The notes under the pieces: model-generated
Told to the model about the DNA's origin: nothing
The model's database searches: none
The model's input: only the letters and a program-made list of their open reading frames with translations
Program-made: the position numbers and the translations under genes
Origin: Desulfotignum sp.
GTDB taxonomy: Bacteria; Desulfobacterota; Desulfobacteria; Desulfobacterales; Desulfobacteraceae
Length of the DNA stretch: 58,637 nucleotides
Direction: 5' to 3'
Assembly (NCBI GenBank): GCA_021737695.1
Contig: JAIPDL010000013.1
Location: 1-58,637, forward strand
Part shown: one piece after another, positions 7,649 to 17,134 of the stretch
Position numbering within the stretch: the first letter of the stretch is position 1
Layout: each line of letters begins with the position of its first letter

Positions 7649-8706
7649 TGAACGCACCCGCCATCGGTGTGGCTGTCAGCGGCGGGGTGGATTCCCTGGT
7701 GGCAGCGTTTCTGCTCAAACAGCAGTACAAACAGATATTTGGTCTGCATTTCACCACCGGGTACGAGACCCGGAAAACAGATATTAACCGGCTCAAAGAT
7801 CAGCTGAAAATGGACATCATCACCCTGGATCTGTCCGAACCGTTTGAAAACCAGGTGGTTCAATATTTCTTATCCACCTACGCCCGGGGAAAAACTCCGA
7901 ATCCCTGCATGGTCTGCAACCAGAAGATCAAATTCGGATTCCTGCTGGAACAGGCGCAAAAACAAAGGGCCGATTATCTGGCCACCGGGCATTATGCCAC
8001 CATTGTCAATGCCTTGACCCAACCCGATGATACCATGCCTCATCCCCGGCTTGAAAAAGCGGTGGATGAGAAAAAAGATCAATCCTATTTTCTGGCCCGG
8101 CTGTCCTGTGAACAGCTGTCTAAAATTCTATGTCCGCTGGCCGGGTTCTCCAAAGACCAGGTCAAAGCCCTGGCCGCCGAACATGGCCTGGTACCGGTCT
8201 CTGCCAAGGAAAGTCAGGACATCTGTTTTGTTCATGACAAACATCTGGCTGCATTTCTGACGGACAAAATCGGGCTGAGACCCGAACCCGGGCCCATCGT
8301 CGATATTCACGGCCGCCGGGTGGGAACCCATACCGGGGTCCATGCCTTTACTGTGGGCCAGCGCCGGGGAATCAACTGTCCGGCATCTGAACCCTATTAT
8401 GTGAGACGTATCGATCCTTTGACCCATACCCTTCATGTGTGCTTTAAAAAAGACCTGGCCCAGCAGCAGATGACTGTGGCACAACTGGTCTGGCATGATA
8501 CCCGGTCGGATGCCCGACCAGATAATGCCGCCCGGGAAGTGGCGGTTAAAATCAGATACCGCCACAGGCAAGCCCCTGCCACGCTGGTTTGCCAAGGCAC
8601 ATCGGGCCGGGTGTTGTTCAATCAGCCCCAGTATGCCGTGACCCCGGGTCAGGCAGCTGTTTTTTACCATGGACCCCGGGTGCTGGGATCGGCAATTATC
8701 CAATGA
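7648..8706 (+). CDS. mnmA: tRNA-specific 2-thiouridylase MnmA
   Basis: A 352-residue enzyme that replaces the O2 of wobble uridine 34 with sulfur in tRNA Lys, Glu and Gln. SGGVDS at residues 11-16 is the PP-loop that adenylates the uridine. The catalytic region reads NPCMVCN, placing Cys90 at the usual nucleophile position and an extra Cys87 where the E. coli enzyme has Asp99; the second catalytic Cys is Cys193 in SQDICFV. Three cysteines in this geometry would suit a [4Fe-4S] cluster, as in TtuA/TtcA-type thiolases. GHYA and the C-terminal beta-barrel (TVGQRRGI) are present. The start overlaps the NIL-ferredoxin stop and the stop overlaps mtaB, so the three form a tight operon. Confidence 0.95.
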   Translation: MNAPAIGVAVSGGVDSLVAAFLLKQQYKQIFGLHFTTGYETRKTDINRLKDQLKMDIITLDLSEPFENQVVQYFLSTYARGKTPNPCMVCNQKIKFGFLLEQAQKQRADYLATGHYATIVNALTQPDDTMPHPRLEKAVDEKKDQSYFLARLSCEQLSKILCPLAGFSKDQVKALAAEHGLVPVSAKESQDICFVHDKHLAAFLTDKIGLRPEPGPIVDIHGRRVGTHTGVHAFTVGQRRGINCPASEPYYVRRIDPLTHTLHVCFKKDLAQQQMTVAQLVWHDTRSDARPDNAAREVAVKIRYRHRQAPATLVCQGTSGRVLFNQPQYAVTPGQAAVFYHGPRVLGSAIIQ

Positions 8707-10025
8707 AAACATTTTATATTAAAACGCTGGGATGCAAGGTCAATCAATATGAGTCCGATGGCATTGCCGCCGGTCTTGAACAACACGGACTGGTCCGGTC
8801 AAACAAAGGCACATCCAATGATGTGTGCATCATCAACACCTGTGCCGTGACATCCAAGGCAGCCATGCAGTCCCGTCAGGCAGTCCGGAAACTGGCCCGG
8901 GACAACCCGGATGCAAAAATCATCGTGACCGGTTGCCATGCCCAGACAGACCCGGATATTATCCGACAGATGGATGATTCATTTGAACTGGTCTGTCACC
9001 GGGATAAAACCCGCCTGGCAGATCACATGCTTGCAGCGGTTGATCCATCGCCCATGGGTTTCAAACCGGCAGACCACTCTGCCGCCAACCGGTTTCACAG
9101 CTTTGAAACCCCGGTTTTCGGCAGCATGACCCGGGCTTATCTGAAAATTCAGGACGGATGCGATGCCTTTTGCACTTACTGCATTGTGCCCCATGCCCGG
9201 GGATCTTCCGTGAGCATGCCCCAACACCTGGTGTTGAACCATCTGAACGCATTGGGGCGTGCCGGTTTCAAAGAAGTGATTCTTACCGGAATCCATGCAG
9301 GCCGGTACGGCCGGGACCTGACCCCGCCCACCACCCTGCTGGATCTGGTGACAACCATTGAGAAAAAACGCCCGGTGGACCGGATCCGGCTGTCTTCCAT
9401 CGAACCCAATGAAATCGATGAAAGACTTGTGGATATGGCCGGCCCGGACAGCCTGCTGTGTGATCATTTTCACGTGCCGCTCCAGTCCGGTGACGATGAC
9501 ATCCTCAAAAAAATGACACGCCCCTATACGGCAAAATTGTTCAAAGACATCATCTGCTATATCCATGAAACACACCCGTTTGCCGGAATCGGTGTGGATA
9601 CGCTGATCGGATTTCCCACGGAAACCGACGATCAGTTTGAAAACACGTTTTCGTTGATCAAACAACTGCCCGTGTCTTATCTGCATGTGTTTCCGTTTTC
9701 CCCCCGGAAAGGCACACCGGCGTTTTCTTTCAAACCCCGGGTACCGGACCCGGTAATCACCGAGCGGTGCCAGAGAATGCGGGAACTGGGAAAACAAAAA
9801 CAGATGGCGTTTATCAAAGCCAATCAGGGCCGGCCCCTGAAAGCCGTGATACAGAACCGAACCAACGTTAGCACCGGCAGGCTCACTGCCGTGACATCCA
9901 ACTATTTGAATATCCATTTGAAAAAAGACAGCACCTTGAAAGGCAAACTCGTGGATGTTGTCTTTGATCGCTGGGATAGCAACCTGAACATATCTGGAGA
10001 GATCTATCATGGAAAAAGTATATAA
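8703..10025 (+). CDS. mtaB: tRNA t6A37 methylthiotransferase MtaB
   Basis: A 440-residue radical SAM methylthiotransferase that converts t6A to ms2t6A at position 37 of tRNAs reading ANN codons. The N-terminal UPF0004 domain has its three cluster cysteines in LGCKVNQ (Cys11), INTCAV and VTGCHAQ; the radical SAM domain has CDAFCTYC (CX3CX2C); a TRAM-like tail ends the protein. The frame extends upstream to 8589 inside mnmA, but ATG 8703 overlaps the mnmA stop (ATGA) and begins the conserved KTFYIKTLGCKVNQ, so it is chosen. It belongs to the same operon as mnmA; both enzymes modify the tRNA anticodon loop. Confidence 0.95.
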   Translation: MKTFYIKTLGCKVNQYESDGIAAGLEQHGLVRSNKGTSNDVCIINTCAVTSKAAMQSRQAVRKLARDNPDAKIIVTGCHAQTDPDIIRQMDDSFELVCHRDKTRLADHMLAAVDPSPMGFKPADHSAANRFHSFETPVFGSMTRAYLKIQDGCDAFCTYCIVPHARGSSVSMPQHLVLNHLNALGRAGFKEVILTGIHAGRYGRDLTPPTTLLDLVTTIEKKRPVDRIRLSSIEPNEIDERLVDMAGPDSLLCDHFHVPLQSGDDDILKKMTRPYTAKLFKDIICYIHETHPFAGIGVDTLIGFPTETDDQFENTFSLIKQLPVSYLHVFPFSPRKGTPAFSFKPRVPDPVITERCQRMRELGKQKQMAFIKANQGRPLKAVIQNRTNVSTGRLTAVTSNYLNIHLKKDSTLKGKLVDVVFDRWDSNLNISGEIYHGKSI

Positions 10026-11067
10026 ACAGCTGGCCCGCCACCTGGACAACACCCCGGGCGGCTTTCCTCCCACAGAGTACGGTGTGGAGCTGCGCATCCT
10101 CAAACAATTGTTCACACCCGAACACGCCCAACTGACCCTGTGCCTGGTGATGATGCCCGAACCGGTAGAAGCCATTGCATTGCGGGCCGGAAAACCCGCT
10201 GAAACGATCCTGCCCATGCTCAAAGAGATGGGTGAAAAAGGCTTGATTCTGCATATTAAAAAATCAGACAAAGACACCTTTATGCTGCTGCAGTTTGTGG
10301 TGGGCATCTGGGAATACCAGGTGAACCGGCTGACCCAACAGCTCATCAAAGATTTCAACGAATATGTGCCCTTTCTCATGAAAGCCCAGGAAGCGCACAA
10401 AACCCAGCAACTCCGGGTGGTGCCCGTGGAAAAATCCATCAACACCCAGCTCAACATCATGGACCATGAACACCTGGAAAATCTGGTACGAAGTCAGTCC
10501 AAAATTCTGGTGGCACCGTGTATCTGCCGGAGGGAACACACCATGGTGGGCAAAGGGTGCGGCAAAATGGAAGAATCCTGCCTGATCTTCGGAGGCGGTG
10601 CCTATATTTATGAAAGCCGGGGCATCGGCCGCACCATCACAGCGGATGAAGCCATGGATATCGTCCGCAAGGGGGCAGCCCAGGGACTGGTGGCCCAGCC
10701 CTCCAATTCCGTAAAACCCATGAACATCTGCCTGTGCTGTGACTGCTGCTGTCAGATTTTAAGCAACATCAAAAAAACACCGTCTCCGGCCCGGATCGTG
10801 AATTCCAATTTCCAGGCATCGGTGGACACAGACCAGTGCACGGGGTGTCAGGCCTGTGAAGAGATCTGCCCCATGGATGCCATTGCCGTGACCGACGGTC
10901 TGGCACAAGTGGATAAGGAGCGGTGCATCGGGTGCGGTCTGTGCGTGATCGCATGCGAATTTGACGTCATGTCTCTGGCGGACAAACAAGAGATGGCGCG
11001 GTGGAAGCCGCCCCAGACCCTGGTGGATACGTACATGCGCATCGCCCAGGAAAAAGGGCTGTTCTAA
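10009..11067 (+). CDS. Winged-helix / Cys-rich / 2x[4Fe-4S] ferredoxin protein
   Basis: A 352-residue protein of unknown exact role. Residues 20-90 look like a winged helix (ILKQLFTPEHAQL... ALRAGKPAETILPMLKEMGEKGLI). The middle has CICRREH and KGCGKMEESC and a dense CLCCDCCCQIL stretch. The C-terminus (about 270-325) has two ferredoxin motifs, CTGCQACEEICP and CIGCGLCVIACE. Such proteins are frequent in sulfate reducers and other anaerobes and are usually annotated only as 4Fe-4S proteins. It overlaps the end of mtaB by 17 bases, so it is the fourth gene of the NIL-ferredoxin/mnmA/mtaB operon. A redox-responsive regulator or an electron donor to the radical SAM enzyme are both possible. Its end overlaps the converging J-domain gene by four bases. 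Confidence 0.8.
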   Translation: MEKVYKQLARHLDNTPGGFPPTEYGVELRILKQLFTPEHAQLTLCLVMMPEPVEAIALRAGKPAETILPMLKEMGEKGLILHIKKSDKDTFMLLQFVVGIWEYQVNRLTQQLIKDFNEYVPFLMKAQEAHKTQQLRVVPVEKSINTQLNIMDHEHLENLVRSQSKILVAPCICRREHTMVGKGCGKMEESCLIFGGGAYIYESRGIGRTITADEAMDIVRKGAAQGLVAQPSNSVKPMNICLCCDCCCQILSNIKKTPSPARIVNSNFQASVDTDQCTGCQACEEICPMDAIAVTDGLAQVDKERCIGCGLCVIACEFDVMSLADKQEMARWKPPQTLVDTYMRIAQEKGLF

Positions 11068-11831
11068 AACCCTCTTTTCTTGCGTATCTGGTCATAGGCT
11101 TCCTGTATTTCAGAAAATTTGTCATTGGCAAATTTGATGAACTCTTCAGGAAGCCCTTTGGCCTCAATTTTGTCTGGATGGTATTCAGTCACCAGCTTGC
11201 GGTACTGTTTTTTGATCTCCTCGTTGGACGATGTTTCATCGCACTTGAGCACGGCATAGTATTTGTCTGCCGGACGGATATACTTGGATTTCAGCCGGTT
11301 GAACGCCACATCCGACACATTGAAAATCCGGGCCGCCGACCGCAAAGTGGCATCCTCGGCATCGGACAGACGGCCGTCTGCCGCACCCACACGGAACAAT
11401 ACATCCATCATCAACGAAATGATGTTGGGCTGGGTTTTGAATACCGAATAAAACTGCATGGCAAACGCTTCAAAGCTTTCAGACGACTGGACCGCGTGTC
11501 TGAAGATCTTCTTGGCACTTTCCTGGCCGGTGATATCCAGCTGAAGATCCTGTTTCATAAAGGATTCCACCACCTGGATCTCTTTTTCAGAGACCTGACC
11601 GTCCGCCTTGCACAGCTTGGCCAGCATGGAAAAGGCAGCCGTGAAAAATATCAGCTGGGCCTCTTCGTTGGAAGACAAAGCGCCTGTTCTTCCGGGAATG
11701 GATCTCAGATAGGCATCCTCTTTTTTGTCCACAAACGCATGACCGAATGCAGCCCCGGCCACGGCACCGATGGGGCCTCCCAGGGCGAATCCGATGGTTC
11801 CACCAATCATTTTTCCCAGCCAGCTCATCAT
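11064..11831 (-). CDS. DjlA-like protein: Gly-rich segment, TerB domain, C-terminal J domain
   Basis: A 255-residue co-chaperone-like protein. Residues 8-30 are a glycine/alanine-rich hydrophobic stretch (GGTIGFALGGPIGAVAGAAFG) of the kind found in TerB/DjlA proteins, probably inserting in a membrane. Residues about 57-180 are a TerB-like helical domain with two KADG/GAADGRLS acidic loops. Residues 190-253 form a J domain with the HPD tripeptide at 218-220, needed to stimulate DnaK. There are two ATGs in tandem (11831 and 11828). The first overlaps the dnaE stop codon, so it is translated after dnaE. E. coli DjlA has the same TerB-J order and is membrane anchored. Confidence 0.9.
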   Translation of the reverse strand: MMSWLGKMIGGTIGFALGGPIGAVAGAAFGHAFVDKKEDAYLRSIPGRTGALSSNEEAQLIFFTAAFSMLAKLCKADGQVSEKEIQVVESFMKQDLQLDITGQESAKKIFRHAVQSSESFEAFAMQFYSVFKTQPNIISLMMDVLFRVGAADGRLSDAEDATLRSAARIFNVSDVAFNRLKSKYIRPADKYYAVLKCDETSSNEEIKKQYRKLVTEYHPDKIEAKGLPEEFIKFANDKFSEIQEAYDQIRKKRGF

Positions 11832-14800
11832 CAGACTCCTTGTTTCATTGTTCCGTTACGGGATTTCCCCCAGGATTTTTTCTTTTTGACTTTTGCTTTG
11901 ACCGGTGCACATCTGGTTTCAATGCATCCTTTTTCCATCAGATCTTCCACTTGTTTAAAAAAAACCGGATCAGAACAGGTCATATATTCATCCGCCAGTT
12001 TCACCAGCACCTCGGGTTTGTCCGGAATGCAGATTTTCAGACATGCCGGGCAATCCCCGGGATACCGCTGAATGATGGGCTTGAGCCGTTCCAGGGTGTC
12101 GGCACTGAACCGGTCCGCATCCACGGCAATTAAAATGCCGTTGGTCCATTCTTGGGCCGCCTGATCAATGGGCACGATTTTCTCCGCCAACAGCTTGATG
12201 GTGGATTCTTTTTTCTGGACTTCCGCCTCCAGGATCACCACCTGTTCCATGGACAGCAACGGATGGACCAGCGCATACACATTGGGAAAGACCACCACCT
12301 CCACACTGGCGTTGCGGTCCTCAATGGTACAGAAAGCCATCAGATCCCCTTTTTTGGTTTTATGGGTCTTGAGCACCTTGATGATCCCGCCGATGCGGAT
12401 CATTCTGCCGTCGGCCTTCTCCTGAAGGGTCACGGTGTTGACCGTGGCAAACCGGGCAATTTCTGCCTGGTATTTGTCCAGGGGATGCCCGCTGATATAA
12501 AATCCCAGGGATTCTTTTTCCTTTTCCAGCAGAAAGTGGTCTTCCCATTCTTCCATGTCCGGCATCTCAGGGGTGCTGGCAGGAATCTCAGTTCCCATAC
12601 CGGAGTCCGCAAACAGATCCATCTGGGAATCGGCTTTTTCCTTCTGAACCCGGTTGCCATGGTCCAGGGCCTCTTCCAGCACCGCCATCAACTGACTTCT
12701 GGCGGATCTTGTGGAGTCGAACGCGCCGCATTTAATGAGCGCTTCCAGCACTTTTTTGTTTACCTTGGTCAATGGCACCCGTTCACAAAAATCATACAGG
12801 CTTTCAAAGGGACCATTTTGTTTGCGATCTTCCACAATCACGTCAATGGCGGCATTTCCCACGCCTTTGACGGCAGCCAGTCCGAACCGGATACAGCCTT
12901 TGGACACAATGAACTGGGATTCGCTCTCATTGACATCCGGCGGCAGTACCTGAATATCATGGGTCCGGCATTCATCCATGAATTTGAGCACGGCATCGGT
13001 GTTGCCCCGTTCACTGGTCATCAACGCGGCAATGAATTCCAGGGTATAATTGGCTTTCAGATATGCGGTCTGAAACGCAATCAATGCATAGGCCGCACTG
13101 TGGGATTTGTTGAACCCATACCCGCCGAATTTTTCCATGAGATCAAAAAGCTCTCCCGCTTTTTTGGGATCATGGTTGTTTTTGGCAGCCCCTTCCAGAA
13201 AGAGTTTCCGGTGGGCTTCCATCATAGCGGCAATCTTCTTGCCCATGGCTTTCCGAAGCCCGTCCGCATCCGCCATGGAATAATTGGCAAGAACCCCGGC
13301 GATCTTCATCACCTGTTCCTGGTACAGGATCACCCCATAGGTTTCTTTGAGAATCGGCGCGAGTTCGTCAAACAGATAGACAACCTCTTCCCTGCCATGC
13401 TTTCGTTCCACATAGGTGTTGGCCATGCCGCTGTCCAGAGGGCCTGGCCGGTACAGGGCCACCAGGGCCACGATATCGGAAAACGTGGCCGGCTTGAGGC
13501 GAAGAATCAGTTCTTTCATGCCCGAGCTTTCCAGCTGAAACACCCCGGTGGTATCGGCCCGCTGAAGCAGGTCAAAGGTGTTGGCATCTGAAAAATCCAG
13601 ATGATCCATATCCGGCACGGGCTTGCCCTGCTTTTCGATCAGTTCCAGGCAGTTCTTGATGACGGTCAGGTTTCTCAACCCCAGAAAATCAAATTTCACC
13701 AGCCCCAGTTTTTCCACATAATTCATGTCAAACTGGGTAATAGTCTCCCCTTCCTTGCCCCGAAACAACGGCAGGTATTCGTTTAGCGGCTTGTCCGCCA
13801 CCACCACACCAGCGGCATGGGTGGACGCATGCCGGGGCAGCCCTTCCAGGAGCAGGGCGGTTTCCAGCATCTGGGTCTTGTCTTCTGAAACGTCACATAT
13901 TTCCCGGATGGCCGGCACTTCTTCCAGGGCCTTTGTCAGATTCTTGGCCCCGTCCGGAATCAATTTGGCAATCTCATCCACTTCGGATAAGGGGATTCCC
14001 ACCGCCCGGCCCACATCCCGGATCACGGCCTTGGCTTTGAGTTTTCCAAAGGTGATGATCTGGCAGACGTATTCAGGCCCCCCATACCGGTCAATGGTAT
14101 AGTGATACACCTTGTCCCGGCCCTCAATACAGAAATCCACGTCAATATCCGGCATGGAGATCCGGGAAGGGTTCAGAAACCGCTCAAAAATCAGGCCGTG
14201 TTCAATGGGATCCAGGGCCGTGATATCCATGGCATAGGCCACCATGGACCCGGCGGCAGACCCCCGGCCCGGCCCCACGGGCACCCCGATTTTCCGGGCA
14301 TGGGCAATGAAATCCGCCACAATGAGAAAATATCCGGGAAACCCCATGTCCAGGATAATCTTGATCTCATAGGCGATGCGGTCCCGGTATTCCTGTTCAT
14401 TGACACGGGGATTCTTTTTTTTGATGATGGCCAGTTTTTCTTCAAACCCGGCCATGGCTTTCTGCTTGAACAGTTCCGCCTCACTGTCTTCGTCCGACTG
14501 GGCATACCGGGGGAAATGATAAGTTTTATCATCAAATTCCACATTGCACCGGGCCGCCACATCCTTTGTGTTTTCGATGGCCCCGGCATACTGGCCCAGG
14601 GTGGCGATCATCTCATCGGATGATTTGAAATACAGCTGATCGGAATCAAATTTGAACCGGTTCTGATTGGAGACGGTATCCCCGGTCTGGATGCACAAAA
14701 GGATGTCGTGGGCTTTTTTGTCCTCTTTGGCCAGATAATGGCAGTCATTGGTGGCCACCATGGGAATGGACAGGCGCTGGCTGATATCGGCAATGCCCTG

Positions 14801-15373
14801 GTTGACCTTTTGCTGGATCGGCATCCCGTTTTCCTGGACTTCCAGAAAAAAATTGCCCTCCCCCAGGGTTTCCAGATAAAACCGGGCCGCCGCATCCGCC
14901 CCTTCCATATCATTGGCCATGATGGCCTTGGGAATATCCCCTTTCAGGCAGGCGGACAACCCGATCAGGCCTTTTGAATGGGCCGCCAGCAATTCTTTGT
15001 CAATTCGGGGTTTGTAATAAAATCCCTGGAGCTGGGCAATGGACACCAGCTTGCACAGGTTGGCATACCCTTCCCGGTCCTGGGCCAGCAGCACCAGGTG
15101 GCTCAATCCCTTGTGATCCAGCTGGGTTTTATGAGTGATGGACCGGGGGGCCACATAGACCTCACACCCTAAAATGGGCTTGATCCCTGCTTTCCGGGCT
15201 TTTTCATAAAATGCCGCCACACCGAACATGGTGCCGTGATCGGTCATGGACACGGCATCCATGTTGTATTCTTTGCATTTTTTCAACAAAGGATCCAGTC
15301 GGATGGCCCCGTCCAGCAGCGAATATTCCGTGTGCAGATGAAGGTGATAAAACATGCCGGCGGAATCAGTCAT
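11831..15373 (-). CDS. dnaE: DNA polymerase III alpha subunit
   Basis: A 1180-residue replicative polymerase, normal length for DnaE1. The N-terminus is a PHP domain (YHLHLHTEYSLLDGAI, SMTDHGTMFG). The palm has PDIDVDF with catalytic aspartates and GPGRGSAAGSMVAY. The fingers, helix-hairpin-helix and OB domain (about 985-1065, IRIGGIIKVLKTHKTKKGDLMAF) follow. ATG 15373 gives a slightly long N-terminus; ATG 15355 just before FYHLHLHTEYS is an alternative. It lies five bases after guaB and its stop overlaps the DjlA-like gene, so guaB-dnaE-djlA are one operon. Confidence 0.97.
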   Translation of the reverse strand: MTDSAGMFYHLHLHTEYSLLDGAIRLDPLLKKCKEYNMDAVSMTDHGTMFGVAAFYEKARKAGIKPILGCEVYVAPRSITHKTQLDHKGLSHLVLLAQDREGYANLCKLVSIAQLQGFYYKPRIDKELLAAHSKGLIGLSACLKGDIPKAIMANDMEGADAAARFYLETLGEGNFFLEVQENGMPIQQKVNQGIADISQRLSIPMVATNDCHYLAKEDKKAHDILLCIQTGDTVSNQNRFKFDSDQLYFKSSDEMIATLGQYAGAIENTKDVAARCNVEFDDKTYHFPRYAQSDEDSEAELFKQKAMAGFEEKLAIIKKKNPRVNEQEYRDRIAYEIKIILDMGFPGYFLIVADFIAHARKIGVPVGPGRGSAAGSMVAYAMDITALDPIEHGLIFERFLNPSRISMPDIDVDFCIEGRDKVYHYTIDRYGGPEYVCQIITFGKLKAKAVIRDVGRAVGIPLSEVDEIAKLIPDGAKNLTKALEEVPAIREICDVSEDKTQMLETALLLEGLPRHASTHAAGVVVADKPLNEYLPLFRGKEGETITQFDMNYVEKLGLVKFDFLGLRNLTVIKNCLELIEKQGKPVPDMDHLDFSDANTFDLLQRADTTGVFQLESSGMKELILRLKPATFSDIVALVALYRPGPLDSGMANTYVERKHGREEVVYLFDELAPILKETYGVILYQEQVMKIAGVLANYSMADADGLRKAMGKKIAAMMEAHRKLFLEGAAKNNHDPKKAGELFDLMEKFGGYGFNKSHSAAYALIAFQTAYLKANYTLEFIAALMTSERGNTDAVLKFMDECRTHDIQVLPPDVNESESQFIVSKGCIRFGLAAVKGVGNAAIDVIVEDRKQNGPFESLYDFCERVPLTKVNKKVLEALIKCGAFDSTRSARSQLMAVLEEALDHGNRVQKEKADSQMDLFADSGMGTEIPASTPEMPDMEEWEDHFLLEKEKESLGFYISGHPLDKYQAEIARFATVNTVTLQEKADGRMIRIGGIIKVLKTHKTKKGDLMAFCTIEDRNASVEVVVFPNVYALVHPLLSMEQVVILEAEVQKKESTIKLLAEKIVPIDQAAQEWTNGILIAVDADRFSADTLERLKPIIQRYPGDCPACLKICIPDKPEVLVKLADEYMTCSDPVFFKQVEDLMEKGCIETRCAPVKAKVKKKKSWGKSRNGTMKQGV

Positions 15374-15378
15374 CAGTC

Positions 15379-16848
15379 TCAGCTGCTTTCCACGCGGTAA
15401 TTGGGGGCTTCCTTGGTGATCACCACATCATGGACATGGCTTTCCTTTAACCCGGCAGCCGTGATTTTTACAAACCGGGCTTTTTCATGCAGGTCCTCGA
15501 TGGTGACAGCCCCCAGATATCCCATACCGGCTTTGACACCGCCGACCATCTGAAGAATATTCTCCCGGATGGTGCCTCGATAGGGAATCCGGCCCACAAT
15601 GCCTTCGGGCACCAGTTCCTCGGCATCTGACGTGTCTTTTTGATAATACCGGTCAGACGATCCTTTTTTCATGGCTTCCACAGACCCCATGCCCCGGTAG
15701 GCTTTATAGGAACGACCCTGGTAGATGACGATTTCACCGGGGCTTTCATGGGTGCCGGCCAGAAGGCTGCCCAGCATCACGGAATGGGCCCCGGCCCCTA
15801 AAGCCTTGGCAATGTCTCCGGAAAATTTAATGCCCCCGTCGGCGATGATGGGCACGCCGGTCTTTCTGGAAATATCCTTGCAGTTCTGTATGGCGGTGAG
15901 CTGGGGAACCCCCACTCCTGCCACGATGCGGGTGGTGCAGATGGACCCCGGACCGATCCCGATTTTCACGGCATCGGCCCCGGCATCGATCAAAGCCTGG
16001 GTTCCTTTTTCCGTGGCCACATTACCGGCCACCACCTGGGCATCGGGAAAATGATGCTTGATCTTTTTCACCGCATCGATCACATTTTTGGAATGCCCGT
16101 GGGAGGTGTCAATGACCAGGGCATCCACCCCGGCATTGATCAGGGCCTCCACCCGGGTCATCATGTCCGACCCCACGCCTACGGCCGCTCCAGCCCTCAG
16201 ACGTCCATATGAATCTTTGCACGCATTGGGATATTTTTTTATTTTTTCAATATCCTTGATGGTGATCAGCCCCGTGAGCCTTCCCTGACCGTCCACCACC
16301 AGCAGTTTTTCAATGCGGTGTTTGTGCAGCAGAATCTTGGATTCTTCCAGGGTGCACTTTTCAGTCACTGTGACCAGGTTTTCACTGGTCATCACCTCTT
16401 TGGCCGGTTTTTCCAGCTGGGTTTCAAACCGCAGGTCCCGGTTGGTGACAATGCCCACCAGTTTTTCACCCTCAACCACCGGTATACCGGAAATCCGGTA
16501 TTTGGCCATGATGTTGAGCACCTCTGAAATAGGCACGTCCGGGTGAATGGTCACCGGATCCACGATCATCCCGCTTTCCGATTTTTTGACCCGGTCCACT
16601 TCAATGACCTGGTCCTCGATGGACAGATTTCTATGAACAAACCCCAGACCGCCGGCTCTAGCCATGCTGATGGCGGTCAAGGCTTCAGTCACGGTATCCA
16701 TGGCTGCCGCGACAATGGGAATATTGAGTTCAAGTCCCCGGGTCAGCCGGGTTTTGACCGATACTTCATCAGGAAGAATCGCGGAAAAATCAGGCACCAG
16801 CAGGACATCATCAAAAGACAGCCCTTCATCCGGTAATATTTTGGACAT
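15379..16848 (-). CDS. guaB: Inosine-5'-monophosphate dehydrogenase
   Basis: A 489-residue enzyme oxidising IMP to XMP with NAD, the committed step of GMP synthesis. The (beta/alpha)8 barrel begins with [10 protein letters not shown]; two CBS domains occupy about residues 95-210 ([15 protein letters not shown] and [15 protein letters not shown]); the catalytic loop is GPGSICTTR with the nucleophilic Cys near residue 306. The Arg/Tyr flap ([10 protein letters not shown]) and the ending EAPNYRVES fit the family. GGAGG lies seven bases before the ATG. It heads the guaB-dnaE-djlA operon. Confidence 0.97.
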   Translation of the reverse strand: MSKILPDEGLSFDDVLLVPDFSAILPDEVSVKTRLTRGLELNIPIVAAAMDTVTEALTAISMARAGGLGFVHRNLSIEDQVIEVDRVKKSESGMIVDPVTIHPDVPISEVLNIMAKYRISGIPVVEGEKLVGIVTNRDLRFETQLEKPAKEVMTSENLVTVTEKCTLEESKILLHKHRIEKLLVVDGQGRLTGLITIKDIEKIKKYPNACKDSYGRLRAGAAVGVGSDMMTRVEALINAGVDALVIDTSHGHSKNVIDAVKKIKHHFPDAQVVAGNVATEKGTQALIDAGADAVKIGIGPGSICTTRIVAGVGVPQLTAIQNCKDISRKTGVPIIADGGIKFSGDIAKALGAGAHSVMLGSLLAGTHESPGEIVIYQGRSYKAYRGMGSVEAMKKGSSDRYYQKDTSDAEELVPEGIVGRIPYRGTIRENILQMVGGVKAGMGYLGAVTIEDLHEKARFVKITAAGLKESHVHDVVITKEAPNYRVESS

Positions 16849-17134
16849 AACTTGCCTCCAGAAAGGAAAAAATTTGTTTATTCATACCATTGAGAACAGC
16901 CATTACAGGAAAGTGAAAAATCTGTTGCCCGATGTATCTTCCCAACCGGTATATATAAACACAATCTTTTAACAAATTTGGATCTCCAAGGCAAGATTTT
17001 ATATCCCTTGGCGCCGGTGTTGGCGGTTGGGCACCGGCATCCACATCCCGGCGGAACGCTTCCGGGGTCCGGCACTCCGCATTCAATCCAAGCAAAAAGA
17101 TCAGAATTCCGATTTTAAAAACAGAAGCAGTCAT
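16826..17134 (-). CDS. Possible small exported protein, doubtful
   Basis: A 102-residue frame that fills the gap between the lipase-like gene and guaB. Its ATG overlaps the stop of the upstream gene (ATGA), a coupling pattern common in this genome, and its first 20 residues ([20 protein letters not shown]) look like a signal peptide. The following Cys is not in a proper lipobox. The last third runs over the guaB ribosome binding site and 23 bases of guaB, and a putative guaB promoter lies inside it, which speaks against the full frame being real. No family is recognised. Confidence 0.35.
   Translation of the reverse strand: MTASVFKIGILIFLLGLNAECRTPEAFRRDVDAGAQPPTPAPRDIKSCLGDPNLLKDCVYIYRLGRYIGQQIFHFPVMAVLNGMNKQIFSFLEASYVQNITG
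16948..16975 (-). promoter_or_regulatory. Possible guaB promoter
   Basis: On the minus strand TTGTTA (16975-16970), a 16-base spacer and TATACC (16953-16948) sit about 100 bases before the guaB ATG in the only AT-rich stretch available. Both boxes match four of six consensus bases, so this is a modest candidate. Confidence 0.35.

Noticed and set aside
8979-10460. Long open frame of 493 codons on the minus strand
   Set aside because: It lies opposite mtaB and the following Fe-S gene, which have clear family motifs; its translation shows no domain and mirrors the GC-rich third positions of the real genes.
12152-13591. Open frame of 479 codons on the plus strand
   Set aside because: It is antisense to dnaE, with His/Phe/Gln-rich low-information translation typical of a shadow frame.
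16826-17134. Lipoprotein signal in the small ORF before guaB
   Set aside because: The sequence before the Cys (LNAEC) does not fit a lipobox, which needs a small residue at -1.
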